In this document: one piece after another, positions 1-32,800 of the stretch
Layout: every line of letters starts with the position of its first letter
How positions within the stretch are numbered: the stretch's first letter is position 1
Source: Larus michahellis
Taxonomy: Eukaryota; Chordata; Aves; Charadriiformes; Laridae
Direction of reading: 5' to 3'
Length of the DNA: 64,000 bases
Assembly (NCBI RefSeq): GCF_964199755.1
Contig: NC_133906.1
Coordinates: 15,783,378-15,847,377 of the forward strand
The notes under the pieces: generated by a model
What the model was told of the DNA's origin: nothing
Database searches by the model: none
Seen by the model: only the letters and a program-made list of their open reading frames with translations
Translations under genes and position numbers: made by a program

Positions 1-859
1 TGAGCTGTCTACAAAGGGAAACGAAGAGGATTATGAGATCTTTATCAGGATCTTTTTACAAGACTGATGTGTGAAAGCAAGAGCGTGGTGCGAAGGAGCA
101 TCTGCCACGTCGTTAACACATAGAAGATGGAAAGAAGACCCAAAAGGCGAGCGCGGGAGCATTTGGGGTGAAGAAGCTGTTCAAAAAAGACCTAAAAAGA
201 CACAGAAGGGAAATCTTTTCCCTTGATACTAGCACTGATAGTGAAAACGGGTAACAAAGTGAGAGCGTGGGATGAGATGGGATATATCTCATACCAACAC
301 ATTGACGGGCTCATGGTTAACGTAATTTCCCGTCAGTTAACTGAATCCTTTGCTGAACTCCTGACCCAAGCCAGGCTCCAAGAGTAAAATGAATAAAGGA
401 TCACCTATTTATTCGTCGGAATAAATTCTGCTGAGTTTAAAACAAGAGCACAACAAACACGCTCAGAGCTATTTCCAGTGCTTTTGCTCAGAGTCTGTGA
501 AAAGGAGAGCAGAGGCTAGTCTGGGGGAAAAAAATCTGACCTGAAATCAGCAGTAATTAGAGATCAAAATGAAATGGAGATTCAGCCTGTTGCAGAGGTG
601 TGGATTTTACCAAATGTCACTATAACTTTTTATTATGGGAATTATTGCTTATACTATTATGAGGATAGTAGAAATGTAATGTGGCAGGCAAATACAAAAA
701 TCCTTTTAATTCTATGCTGTTGATGATTTCTCCTAAAAATATTACTGGAGAGGTGGAAAGGTGGGGTTTTTTCACGAGCTCTCCTTCTGGCCTTTCTGTG
801 CAGCTCACAGAACAAAGTAAAAAATATTTATGCTCTTAATGATTCAGTAATTGCAGCCT

Positions 860-995
860 TCAGATTTGTTTATACAGGAAAAGCTTTTTAAATAATAGAT
901 GTTTATTATTGCTGAAGATTTCTTCGTTTTGGCTTAGGGTATGTCTTGAGATTCCTCCCTTTTATCGGAGCAGCTGTTATTTCTGCGTATTGCTT
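860..995 (+). repeat. diverged duplicated segment, copy A
   Basis: The segment shares an ordered series of short matches with 2680-2822 in the same orientation. These are a CAGATTTRTTTA block, a GTTTATTATTGCT block followed by RAAGAYTTCTTC, a TTTGGCTT block and a GAGCAGCTG block, with diverged sequence between. The order and spacing suggest common origin, either a local duplication or two copies of an old dispersed repeat. No family could be assigned. Confidence 0.5.
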
Positions 996-2679
996 ACTCT
1001 GGAATGTATATGGAAGTGTCTATTTGTGTAAGTGCAATTTTCTACGTGATTGATTTTAGAGTATTTGTATGAATGTGCAGAGAGTCCGCTGCCCATGGAT
1101 TTCATTTCAAACTAAACATCCGTCTGAAAGCAGAGGTTAAAACAAGTGCAAACCAAAGCAATGGTCATTCACAAATAAGCTTGTCACAGTCTGATAGCCT
1201 TAGTATATTTGAATATTTCTTTGCAACAGTTGAACCGCTCTCAAGCAGATCCGCAGAAGCTAATTGAAGGCTCAGGCAGTACAGAGAGTCCTGCTGGAGA
1301 GGAACAATGAATAAGGACGCACTGGAGAAGAACGAGGAGGCAGCAGGACCGGGAGGGAGGGATGTGAAGGAAGGAAACCAGCAGTGGTAGAAAAAACAGT
1401 GAATTTGCCTGCGGGGTTTGCGGGAGATGCTTTTCCACGTGAGCTCTCTGCTGCCCAAATGGCAAATGCACCGGCTCTGCCCACCTCCCTGCGCGCTGAG
1501 TGTTTTCCAGCCCTGCCTTTGCCTTGCTCTGTGTGTCTCAGCACAAGCGATCCAGACTTTCTGGGGCAGGAAAAGCAGCGTGTCACTCAGGGGAGCCAGG
1601 ACGCGTGCCAGCGCTGGGCGCAGGAAGGCGGCAGGGCTGCCCCAGCCCTCCCAGCCCTGACCCCTCGCAGCCGCTCGTCCCTCCTCCGCCACCGTTTGCT
1701 CCGTCCCCAGGAAAACACTTTGCTGGGAAACATCTTTGCCAAGTTCATTTCCCACATTTTAGGTTCAACAAACTTCTGTGGACTAGGGCGTGGGGTTTGG
1801 TGTCTTGAGGACATCAGCCCTCGTTTTGGAAGGTCATGATGGAACATGGTGATCCTGGTGAGCTCATCCTAGGACAGGCAGCTTCTGGGGGAAGATGCTC
1901 TTCCCAGGATCTGGGGTTCCTGCTCCTTGGGGGTGTCCAGGAAAGAAGTTCATGGGTCTGTAAACCAGCTGCATGAATGAGATGGACGTTGCCATTCCCA
2001 AAACAGCAGTCTAGCATGGGGAAGACAAGGCAGGAGCCTATGTCCAGGTGCTTGGTCCTGCCACCATGTGGGAGCTTCACTGTTCTTCGCAGAGAAATTG
2101 CAAGCGGCCGCTGCTTTTGAAGCACTCAGCAGTTGGCAATGCCTTTGCTGTGATCTCCCTCCTTTTTTTGTTTCACTTTTTAGGAGCTTTAAGCCTTTCC
2201 CTGGCAATAAATTATGATAGCTGGCGGAGGAGTGAATTTTAAGGCTTGTTCCCTTCTGGGGCCAAGGGGTCTAACTCTGACCTGGAAAAATGCACATCCA
2301 TCAGATCAGGCTTCACAGCCCTAAATCTTTCCCAGAGCCAGGGAACCAAGTCACCCCTTTCTGGGGAAAATGCAGATCACTCCTCCCTTTTAGAGAGAGC
2401 ACTGGAGGCACTCATAAAATACTTCCATTTTACAGAGGTGCCGCTGAGAAAGGCTTGGGTTATACCTGAGAGGGTTCAAAACCTCACCTTTTTCTCAGGA
2501 AGACCCAAAACCTCTATTTCTTGTCTTTTAGGCAGGAGTCATGAGCCTTTGCAGGTAAGACTTCATGATTTACCCACTTAGATGGAGGCAGCAATGAGGC
2601 ACTCCCCGGGGAGAGGAAACCCGACTGAGGAATGGTTTTGTGTATTTTATCCAAGAAGCGTTAATGCTGTTTACACTAA

Positions 2680-2822
2680 TCAGATTTATTTACTGTGGGG
2701 AAAAAAATCTGTGTAAATTTGAAGTGTTTATTATTGCTAAAGACTTCTTCTGTTTGGCTTGGTGGCTGTTCGTTGGATACGTTTCAATTCCCATCCTCAT
2801 CCTTTGCCGAGCAGCTGCCCTT
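2680..2822 (+). repeat. diverged duplicated segment, copy B
   Basis: This is the partner of 860-995, about 1.8 kb downstream and in direct orientation. The best-kept core is at about 2725-2760, a TTTATTATTGCT block followed by an AAGACTTCTTC block. The flanks carry small indels relative to copy A. Confidence 0.5.
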
Positions 2823-3832
2823 TCTGGTCACTGCCCAGTCTGCAAAGCCACAGGAGGGTTTTGCAAAAGTCTGTCCCTGAGGGCAAGTGGCCACAAAGGA
2901 CCCCTCCTTCTTCCCAGGAGGATTTAGGGAGGAAAGAACCCTTCAATTCTGGTGTCAGTCCAGTCAGAGCAAATCCATTGCAAACACTGGGATGCCGCGG
3001 TGAGCCAGGTTGGATTAACTGGCAGCTAGGTGACTTCAGTCTTCCCTGCCCCTTTGCACATGGCGTTGCACAAGGAACCTCAGTTTGTGCTTCGCCCACA
3101 TTTTGGCCCCTTTGGGAATTCTCCTGGGAAGACCATGGTGACGAGCACAGTGACAGCATCAAGTGAGGTTTGGCTTCTCTGCTGCCATTAGCGGAGATGC
3201 ACCAAACACCCCTCTGGTTGGAACGGAGGTTTCCCACGTGAGCTGTTAGGATGGCTGCGATGCCACGGCTGGCTCCTGGGCATCTGTCCCTCTGGCCACG
3301 GCGGACCAGCACCTTGGTGTCTGTGACACGTCAGAGCAATGGGGTGGCATGTGGCTCGCTGCAAAACTCACCCCTGGGCCGTATGTAACACAAGCAACCT
3401 GGCCAAGGGGAATGCCGACGGCAGCCTTATTGCTCCTGCTTTGGTTTCAAAAGAACCAGAAACTTCTCAATACGTGTGACCCCTGACGGCGCTGGATAAT
3501 GCTGGGAGGGGGCTGTGATGCCAGCAGGCGCTGAGAGGGTGCCAGGCGAGGGTGCCAGGGGTGGCATTAACACCAGGCTGTGGGGCAGGTCAGCCAGGAA
3601 AGCTCCTGGGGCGGGGGGTGGGGGGTCACAGAGGGGCTGGGATGGATGGGACCCCCGGAGCGTGTCAGTCCAATCGCCCCGCTCTGAGTCCCGACTGGCG
3701 CGGGGGGAGGATGGAGGAAAAAAGTCCAGAAGAAGAAGCGATTGTGGATGAAACGCTGAGCTGGAAGGGAGGACGGAGGACGCCCCTGGCTCCCGCAGCG
3801 GCGGGGCACGGACGGACAGACGGATGGGTGGG

Positions 3833-3854
3833 CGGATGGATGGATGGATGGATG
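3833..3854 (+). repeat. (GGAT)n microsatellite
   Basis: About five GGAT units lie in tandem inside the CpG island, roughly 180 bp upstream of the TGFBI start codon. The array is preceded by an imperfect GGACGGAC/GGATGGGT stretch. Confidence 0.85.
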
Positions 3855-3952
3855 CCCTTCCCGGGGGGCGGCCCCCTCTCCCCTCCCCTTCCCTCCCCTC
3901 CCGCCGGGCCGGGCGGCGGCTCCGCTCCCCCCGCGGGGCCGCTCCGCCGCTC

Positions 3953-4034
3953 CCCGCCCCCGCCCCGCCGCCGCATTTAACGGGGAGCGCGGCCGCCGCC
4001 GGCCCGTCCCGGCCCGTCCCGTCGCCTCCCGGCC
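3953..4034 (+). promoter_or_regulatory. TGFBI: predicted TGFBI core promoter and 5'UTR
   Basis: Overlapping CCCCGCCC-type GC boxes (about 3953-3968) are followed by a TATA-like CATTTAAC at 3973-3980. If the TATA-like element is used, transcription would start near 4000-4010, giving a short 5'UTR of about 25-35 nt. The start codon context is GGCCATGG, a strong Kozak match with G at +4. The start site is inferred, not seen. Confidence 0.45.
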
Positions 4035-25749
<21,715 letters not shown>

Positions 25750-26835
25750 GCCGCGTCGTGAGCAACCGCAGGCAGCGCCTCCATCCCATCCGCTCCGGCT
25801 GACAGCTAAAGAGAAGGACAGAATCGTTTTTAAAAACCAAATATCACCCTTAAATTTATTTTTGCTTCCAATGAAATGGATAGGAAAAATGAAAAGCCAT
25901 ATATATATGTATATATTTTAAGACCATTTTTATTTGGTTTCGACCTTAAAGTTCCCACACTGAGGATAGGTTTGGGGTTTGCTTTTTTGGGTTTTTTTGG
26001 TTGGGGTTTTTTTGGTGTTTTTTTTTTTTTTTTTACAAAGTAGTCACTAATTTGCAATTTTTAACACACCCAGTTTTGGGCTTGATATGTTCATACAAGG
26101 GCAGGTGCTTAATTGCACCCTGGTTCAGGAGCTCAGAGAGAAGCTCAGGGCTCACCTTGGTGCTGTCTCACTGGGGGAGACCCAAAGGGGCTGAATTAAA
26201 GCCCCTTTTCCAGGCTCCCAGTGGTACCTACTGGCACTGCAAACTCCAGGCTCCCCACGTGGGAAGCCAGGTATGATCTCACTGAAACCCCCCTCCAAAG
26301 CAGTGCCAGAATTGGGAAATTTTGGCCAGAATGACTTGGCGGGTATCGCGTATGTTCAGCTTTCTGAGCAAATACGTCACTGGGCGCCAACTTTATGGCT
26401 GGGCAAACAGCGATTCCTTTGGAGGAAGTAAATTTGTTGAATTAATTAACCATTACCCAAGCAATTTTTTTCCTGTTTTGGGGGGCTTTTTTTTGTTTAT
26501 TTTGTTGTTTTTTCTTTTAAACAAGCACATGTTTCCTTCTTCCCCTGTGTTTTAAAAGTCTTCCATGAAATTCTGAATTGAAGGCTTTTAACAAAAGCCT
26601 CTCTATTGACATTGAGGAAACTGCATAATTATAAGCTATGGTTTGAGCTGTTCTCTTTTTCTTTTTTTTTATTGGGTTTTGTTTATGCCTATGGGTTTTA
26701 ACTGTGCTGCGTTTTGTTCACGAGATCGAAATGAGAGTTCTCCCTGGCTGAAGCCTTCCAGTAAATGATTCATTTTTAATAATGGTTGTTTTTTTAATAA
26801 AAAAATTAAAAATAAAATCAAAAATATAAATATGA
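25750..26835 (+). other. TGFBI: TGFBI 3' untranslated region (predicted)
   Basis: Non-coding sequence follows the stop and runs to the first clear polyadenylation signals, about 1.08 kb. It includes a G/T-rich low-complexity stretch (about 25970-26036) with several GGG/GGGG runs between T-runs. It is AT-rich overall, with no further open frame in agreement with the gene. The length is inferred from the signal position. Confidence 0.65.
26796..26816 (+). terminator. TGFBI: TGFBI polyadenylation signals
   Basis: Two AATAAA hexamers (26796-26801 and 26811-26816) lie in an A/T-rich stretch. A TG-rich segment (GGGATTGATGCTGCTTG, then TTTGG-type runs) follows from about 26840 and would serve as the downstream element. 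Cleavage is predicted near 26830. Confidence 0.65.
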
Positions 26836-29800
26836 CAAGGGATTGATGCTGCTTGTTTGGGTTTTTTTGTTTGGTTTGAATTGCCTGATGGCCCAGTTTG
26901 ACCATCTGATGACTAGTGAGGAGAGGGGGGTCAGATTTGGTTGGATCAGTATTTACAGGTCTAATGGTTACTAGCGAGGAATGGCAAAGCATTTCTCCTC
27001 TCTGATCCTGGCCTGTCACCATTTTTCGGTGGTATTTTCATGAGCAGTCGCTGTCACACATTTCAAGGAGCCCAGGGCAGCCGTGTGCATCCTCCCGCTG
27101 ATGCTCAGCCACCTTCACCAACAGCTGGAGCTCAGCGCTCCACGGCACGATGCTAACAGCACCGATTCACCCCATCAGGGCTTTATATTCGCTCCCCGGC
27201 AGTTATTACCTTGGTAAAACCCAGGATTATGAAGCAAAAAAAAAAACCAAAAGGGGTATCAAGTGCAGAATACAAAAAATCCAGATTGTTTTGGTCTCTC
27301 TGGCTGAGAACCAGGATGGTAGTTTTTCTTTTATTAAAAGCCCAAAGTGAAATCCCATGTGCTGTGAGCCATCTGCGTAACTCAAATGTGGGGAAAAATA
27401 ATCAAGCTCTTCTTTTATTTCCCTTCCCCAACTTCCCATCTCATCTTTTTATTTTTCTGGCATGATGCAGTCCTGTTATTTAAGGCTGGAGTGGTGATGG
27501 AGAACCCTTTAAGCCACCTATTCCCAGGAGGCCAAGGAAGAGGAGTCCTATCAGGGGACTGGCTCCTGGGGGAGGCTCAGCTTTTTGCAATCAGAATAAT
27601 TAATTACTAACTCCTACAAAAGCCTGAGAGAGGGGGAAAACTTTGCATCTTGCTCAGTAGTAGCATGTGTAATTCTGAGGGCAGAATCTTGCCTTTTTTT
27701 TGTTTTGTGTTGCTTTGCTTTTTTGTCCTCTGTGATGCTTCATGACTTAGTGATATGGAGTTCTTCACAACTTGGGAAGGTGGAAAGCAGATCTGATCCT
27801 CCTCTAGGTGAGTGCCCCTTGCTTGTACCTTCTTGGTGTCTGGCCTAGTGACTAATTAAGAGTTTCTTTGCAAAATGAACCCACTTGAGTAGACGGGAGT
27901 AGGAGAAAATTTACTTAGATGTTCTTAGAAACTGCAAGAAGTCTCATCTGCTGAGGGAGCAGTTTTCATCTCTTGGGAATACAGCCCTGGCTTTCCCCTG
28001 CCTGGTTTATGGGCAGGCGTTGGGGCTGGTGGTGATGCAGTGATGATCTCCATTGTGTTTTGTGTATGGCCTGATGTTGCTAGCCTTGCTTTGAGGGGGA
28101 CACCAGGTTTACAACTCCCAGCAGAGCTTACAGCAGGTGGAGGTGCATTATCCTTTCAATACAGTTCCCTTTTTGCTCTCTCCCATTGCTAATCCTCCCT
28201 GGCCCTCTGGCAGTGCTCCCTCCCTTGCTCCTCCTGCTGCCTGTTCCATCCCCATAGCTGCTGTGGGTGCCAGCAGCAGCTCCCCGCAGCGCCATGGATG
28301 CAGGGCTGGTGTCCCCATTGTGTTGCCTCTATAATTTCCCCGGGATCCCACATCCTGGGAAGCCATCCCAGGGTGCCTTCCCACGGGCTCTGTGCTTGGA
28401 ATCCCCCCAGGGCTTTGGTGTCTCTGGATGACAGTTCATGTTGGTGGAAACTCTTGAGATGACTTAATTCCCTCCCATTCCCTGCTCCAAGTTGGTTTCT
28501 TGCCCCACTGTGCTCCGGGAGGGTTACCCAGATGGCTTATATCAACAGCAGTGGTTGGGTTGCTTTAGTTGATCAGCAAGGACTGCACCTCTTGCTTTCA
28601 TTCAGGGACTCTTTGGGGGTGTTTTGCCCCATGGATGTTTATCCCTGTGGAGCAGTGGGTGCTGGCAGTCACCCCACCAAGGGGAGCGAGACGTCATTGC
28701 TTCAGCCTTCGAGGGGAGCAAAGGGAGGAAGCGAGAGGAAAGCAGCTGAAAGATGGGGAAATGAGGAGTGCTGAGATGATGGGAATATAAAACTTATCTG
28801 TCATTTTCTAAAGACTTTTTTTTTTAATTATTTTTTTTTCGATGTGGCAAAAGGTGGAAGTGAAAGGAAGAAGGAAGTTGCTGGTGCTGAAGCGAAACAT
28901 AAGCCTCCCAGGGAAGTGCTGGCCGAGGGGCAGAGAGCTCCTGCCAGCCTGGCTGGGTGTGGGAACCTGGGGGATGTCCCAGCTGGGGGCTGTGGTGGGA
29001 TGGAGGAGCTGGGGAGTCACCCCATCCCACCCCACAGCTCCAGGAGTCTCCAGGCAGCAATATTTTGCAGGGGGGAAGAAACAAAGCCCGGTTAAGGTGC
29101 TGCTGGGTGAGGGTCCGGGCTGCGGCGGCTGCAGAGTCCCTGGGGCAGCTGTGTGACAAACAGCATTTAGGATTGGCCTTCTCGCGGCAAACACCACAGG
29201 GGTGTTTGGCACAAAACCGAAGCGTGCCAGTGGGTTTTGGTTTCTCGTGTTGTCAGGGTATTTTCCACCTGAAACCCAGAGCGCGTGGGGACGCGCCACC
29301 GCAAGCTCGAATCAGGGCTGTCCTCTGCAGGAACTCCCTGCAGGGCTAGGGCAAAAAGAGCCAAACTGAGACCAAATATGAGGCTTTTGGAGGAGAATCT
29401 TGCTTTTTTTCCTCCTCTGGAGTCAAGAGTGGTTTTCTATTGAAAATTTGCCGGAATGTGCAGCCGCCCTTGTTTACTTTTTTAGAATAATGATTCCTTC
29501 ACTCGCAGTGGCTCCAGTTCAACAAAATAATTAAATGTATGCAGAAATCCATTTAGGAAAAATACAGCTTTTAAGTGTGTGCTCTGCTAAGTCCCGAAAT
29601 CCTGCTGATGCCTAGCGATCGCGGGTGGGTGGCTCCTGTGCCGGCTCAGCACCAGCGCTCTCCTGGGTTGGAGGAATGAAAAGAAGGCAGCACCTCTGAA
29701 GGGCCAGGAAAGCAAACGTTGAATGTGAAATGCTGCGTTTCAGGAAGCTTCATGTGGTGGTTTTGCTCATTTACATTTGAGACAAGAGCCAGAGACGCTT

Positions 29801-32800
29801 TTCTTCTAGAAAATTCTTTTGCTTTCCCATGGCCTTCTGCAAATATAGTTAAAGCAAGAGAAAACGCAGCGCTGTGCTTTGTCCCAGGAGAGATCTCGCA
29901 TGCAGCGGCGTAGTGAAAAACACGTGCTCTTCCAGCATCATGGAAATGTCGGAGCACTGTTTGCTTGGCTTATGAAGGAGGTTTGGAGTTGACCTGCCTC
30001 ATGTGCTGGGGTTTGGGTGGGGGGGAATCAGGCTGGGAGGGCTGTGATGGCAGCTCCCTGCGCCTCGTTATGTGAAAGGAGGACAGGCAAAAGCCTTTGC
30101 GGGTGTCAAAGGCCAGGCAGAGGCTTGGACGAAGCCAAGGCAGCACAGCCAGATGCGCTGCAGAAGGATGACCCCTGAAAGCCAAAGCTGAAGGCAGGGG
30201 TGAAGCCACCCACATGCCATCACTGGAAGAAATTGTACTCCCTGCTTTTCCGCTGTACATAAATTCTTGCTTCTATGTGTGATTTATTGGAAAATCATTG
30301 CACCTGTTAGATCTTGTCTCAGGAGGAGCAAAAAGGAAAACTAAGGGTAACACAGCTCTGGTGAAAGACGGGCTCGAAGGAGCAATCGGCATTAGAAGCA
30401 TCCAGCTGCGGCTCAGGCAACTCTTGCATTCCTTTCTTCAGAGTTCTTTTTGGTGAGACATTTGAGAAGTTTTTCAGAAATCTGCGAATTCCCCAAAGAA
30501 GAATATTTAGGGCAGTTTTCTTTCCAACAACAAATGATGCCTTACTGTTTTGTAACATTTTTACGAGTAAAAACTTTGCAAAAGCTCAGCGCTTTTCCTA
30601 GAAGTCATTTGGTGCAAGAGCGGAGGGGTATCAAGTGAGCGGTGAGCCACGCAGCACACAATGGCGTAGGAAGGCATCCCCCTGCTAAGGTAGAATAACC
30701 TTCCTGAGGATCGGTTATCACCTCCTGGAAAGGAAGGTGACAGGAAGGATTTGTTGGATGCTGCCATTTGTGGTATGCTGAAAAATTCTTTACAGAATTG
30801 TCATGAGTTGGGCATGTCCCTTTCCTGGTAGGCTTAGCCTTGACTTTTCTGCAGCTTTTCAGAGAGCTCGGCTGCCCCTTAGCCTTTTCACTTGCAACCT
30901 GTCTCTTCTTTGCCTGTTTGGTCAGTCTTTCCCATGGGACTTCATCTGACTTCTGAAGTCACATCTTTTTTTTTTTTTTTTTTTTCCCATGTGCAGCTTG
31001 TGTGTCAAGCCCTATTATGCAAAACCGGCTATATTTTAACTGTTACTTCTGGAGGAAGAACAGACGTCTCCTGTCTGGAAAATAGTTGTGTAAAACCTGG
31101 AGGCCTTCTGAGGGCATTTGTTGAATTTGTGGTTTTGTGGAGGCGGGATGATGAATTCATAGATTTCAGGATTTCCACCGGCGCTTCTGTGTAGGTCTTC
31201 TAGCTCTCTGCTTTTGTTTCAAAGTACGCAGCTGGGATAAGTGACCTTTTTCAGTGGCCGTTAGGTGGCAATTCCATATAACCCCCAAGTATTACAACAC
31301 TATCTTTGTACATGCAGCACTTGTGGAGTTACCAAGCCCCATGAAGAGCCAGAGGGTGGCTCTGAAGAAAGGTGAAGTGTCATGATGCCAGTGACAGCAG
31401 TCATGGCTTGATAGTTAAGGCTGATTTTATAACACTAGTCTGAAGACACATCCATTTGATGTAAGCTGTAGGCATCCCCATAGCCAGCATGGTGTGTGTT
31501 CTCCGAGTGATGCTGTCAGTGGTGTTCCTGGCTTTGGACACCAGACAGGCTCATGTGGTGATGTGGCTTCCAGCTTGGAACTGGCTTATGGTGGGCATCT
31601 CAGAGTTCAGCCTGTGGGTCTGGCCGGACAGGGCGCCCTACCAAGTCTGTCTCTGTCTGGTCCTGTTGCTTGACAGAGAACAGGTCCCCTCACCCTTCCT
31701 ATCATGTAGACCCCAAAGTGCTCAGATAGAAATATTTACAGACTTGTCCCTGGCAATGGGACATCCATCCCCTCACTCAAGCTAAAGGGACCCAATTTTG
31801 CAATCTTCGCTCACATGAATGGTAGCGACACACCCCGTTAATCACCCCCGCGGACGTGCACTGGCACCAGCAAGTGATTAAACTAGCAAAAGTGGCTGGT
31901 TCCCTTCCTTAGCTCATAACTGCAGAGCAGGAAAAAGTGGAATAAACAAACCAAAGCTGCAGAGTAGTCACGCGAGGCAAAGGGAAGCACAGAACATCAG
32001 CAGAAAGTGCTCCAGGACAACACCATCTGCGAGCACTTGAGGTTCAGGAAATGCTGCTCTTTAAGAAGTTCATGGTGCTATCGCGTTTGGCCGGAAACTG
32101 GGGGTGAGGCTGTGCAATTATGCCTTTTATTTGATCAGCATATTTTGCCTCTTTTTACGTAAAATCAGCAAATGAGGAACTTAAAGTCACTTCTCCCATA
32201 AAAAGCTTTTGACTGCAGAATTGTTTATGGGCTTTCTTCTTTTGGGCTGCTTCTACCTTACATTCTTGCTGCGTTACCCTGAAATGTAGGGAAAGAATAA
32301 TAAAATGACCTGTGCTCCAAGCTTGTCTGAAATGCCTGTGAAGCTGCGGAGGCCTCTGAGTTGACGGCCCAAAAGATGGGGCACTGTGAGCTGGATCAGC
32401 ACTGAAGCATGAGCCACAGTAGGGCTGGTTGGGCTGTGCAGGCTCAGAGGTGGTCCTCTGCTGTGCCCACAAAGCTCCTGATGCAGATCTGGGAGATGCT
32501 TTCCATTGGGTGTGCAGAAGAATGATGCTCATCCCATGCTCAGGCTTGGGTGCGGGAGCTGTGCTTGCCGTGAGGTACCACCTGCGTGGCTGGTGTCACT
32601 GGGGCACAGTGTAGAGTCTCCGGGGCTGCCCTGGCTTTACACAGGGAGAGAGCAAGATGTAGTGTTGAGGAGGTAAAACCCAGATAGCCTGGGGGAAGGC
32701 AACTCACTGGCACACGTGCCCTCTCCACCTGCCATTCCTCTGAGTAATCCCTCCCCTGCTAAGTACCTTTACAGTAAAAAGGGCAGCTGCTGTTTCAGGT

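Larger units (their letters stand above)
1..3539. other. intergenic region upstream of TGFBI
   Basis: No exon is recognised on either strand. The open frames here are short, overlap on both strands and resemble no protein I know. The one structure seen is a diverged duplicated segment (about 860-995 and 2680-2822), listed separately. In human, LECT2 and FBXL21 lie upstream of TGFBI, but nothing like them is visible here. Confidence 0.6.

Noticed and set aside
1165-1755. 196-codon - strand frame upstream of TGFBI as a possible LECT2-like or other neighbour exon
   Set aside because: The translation has low-complexity Ser/Pro/Arg content and none of the LECT2 cysteine or metal-binding pattern. 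A + strand frame overlaps it equally well.
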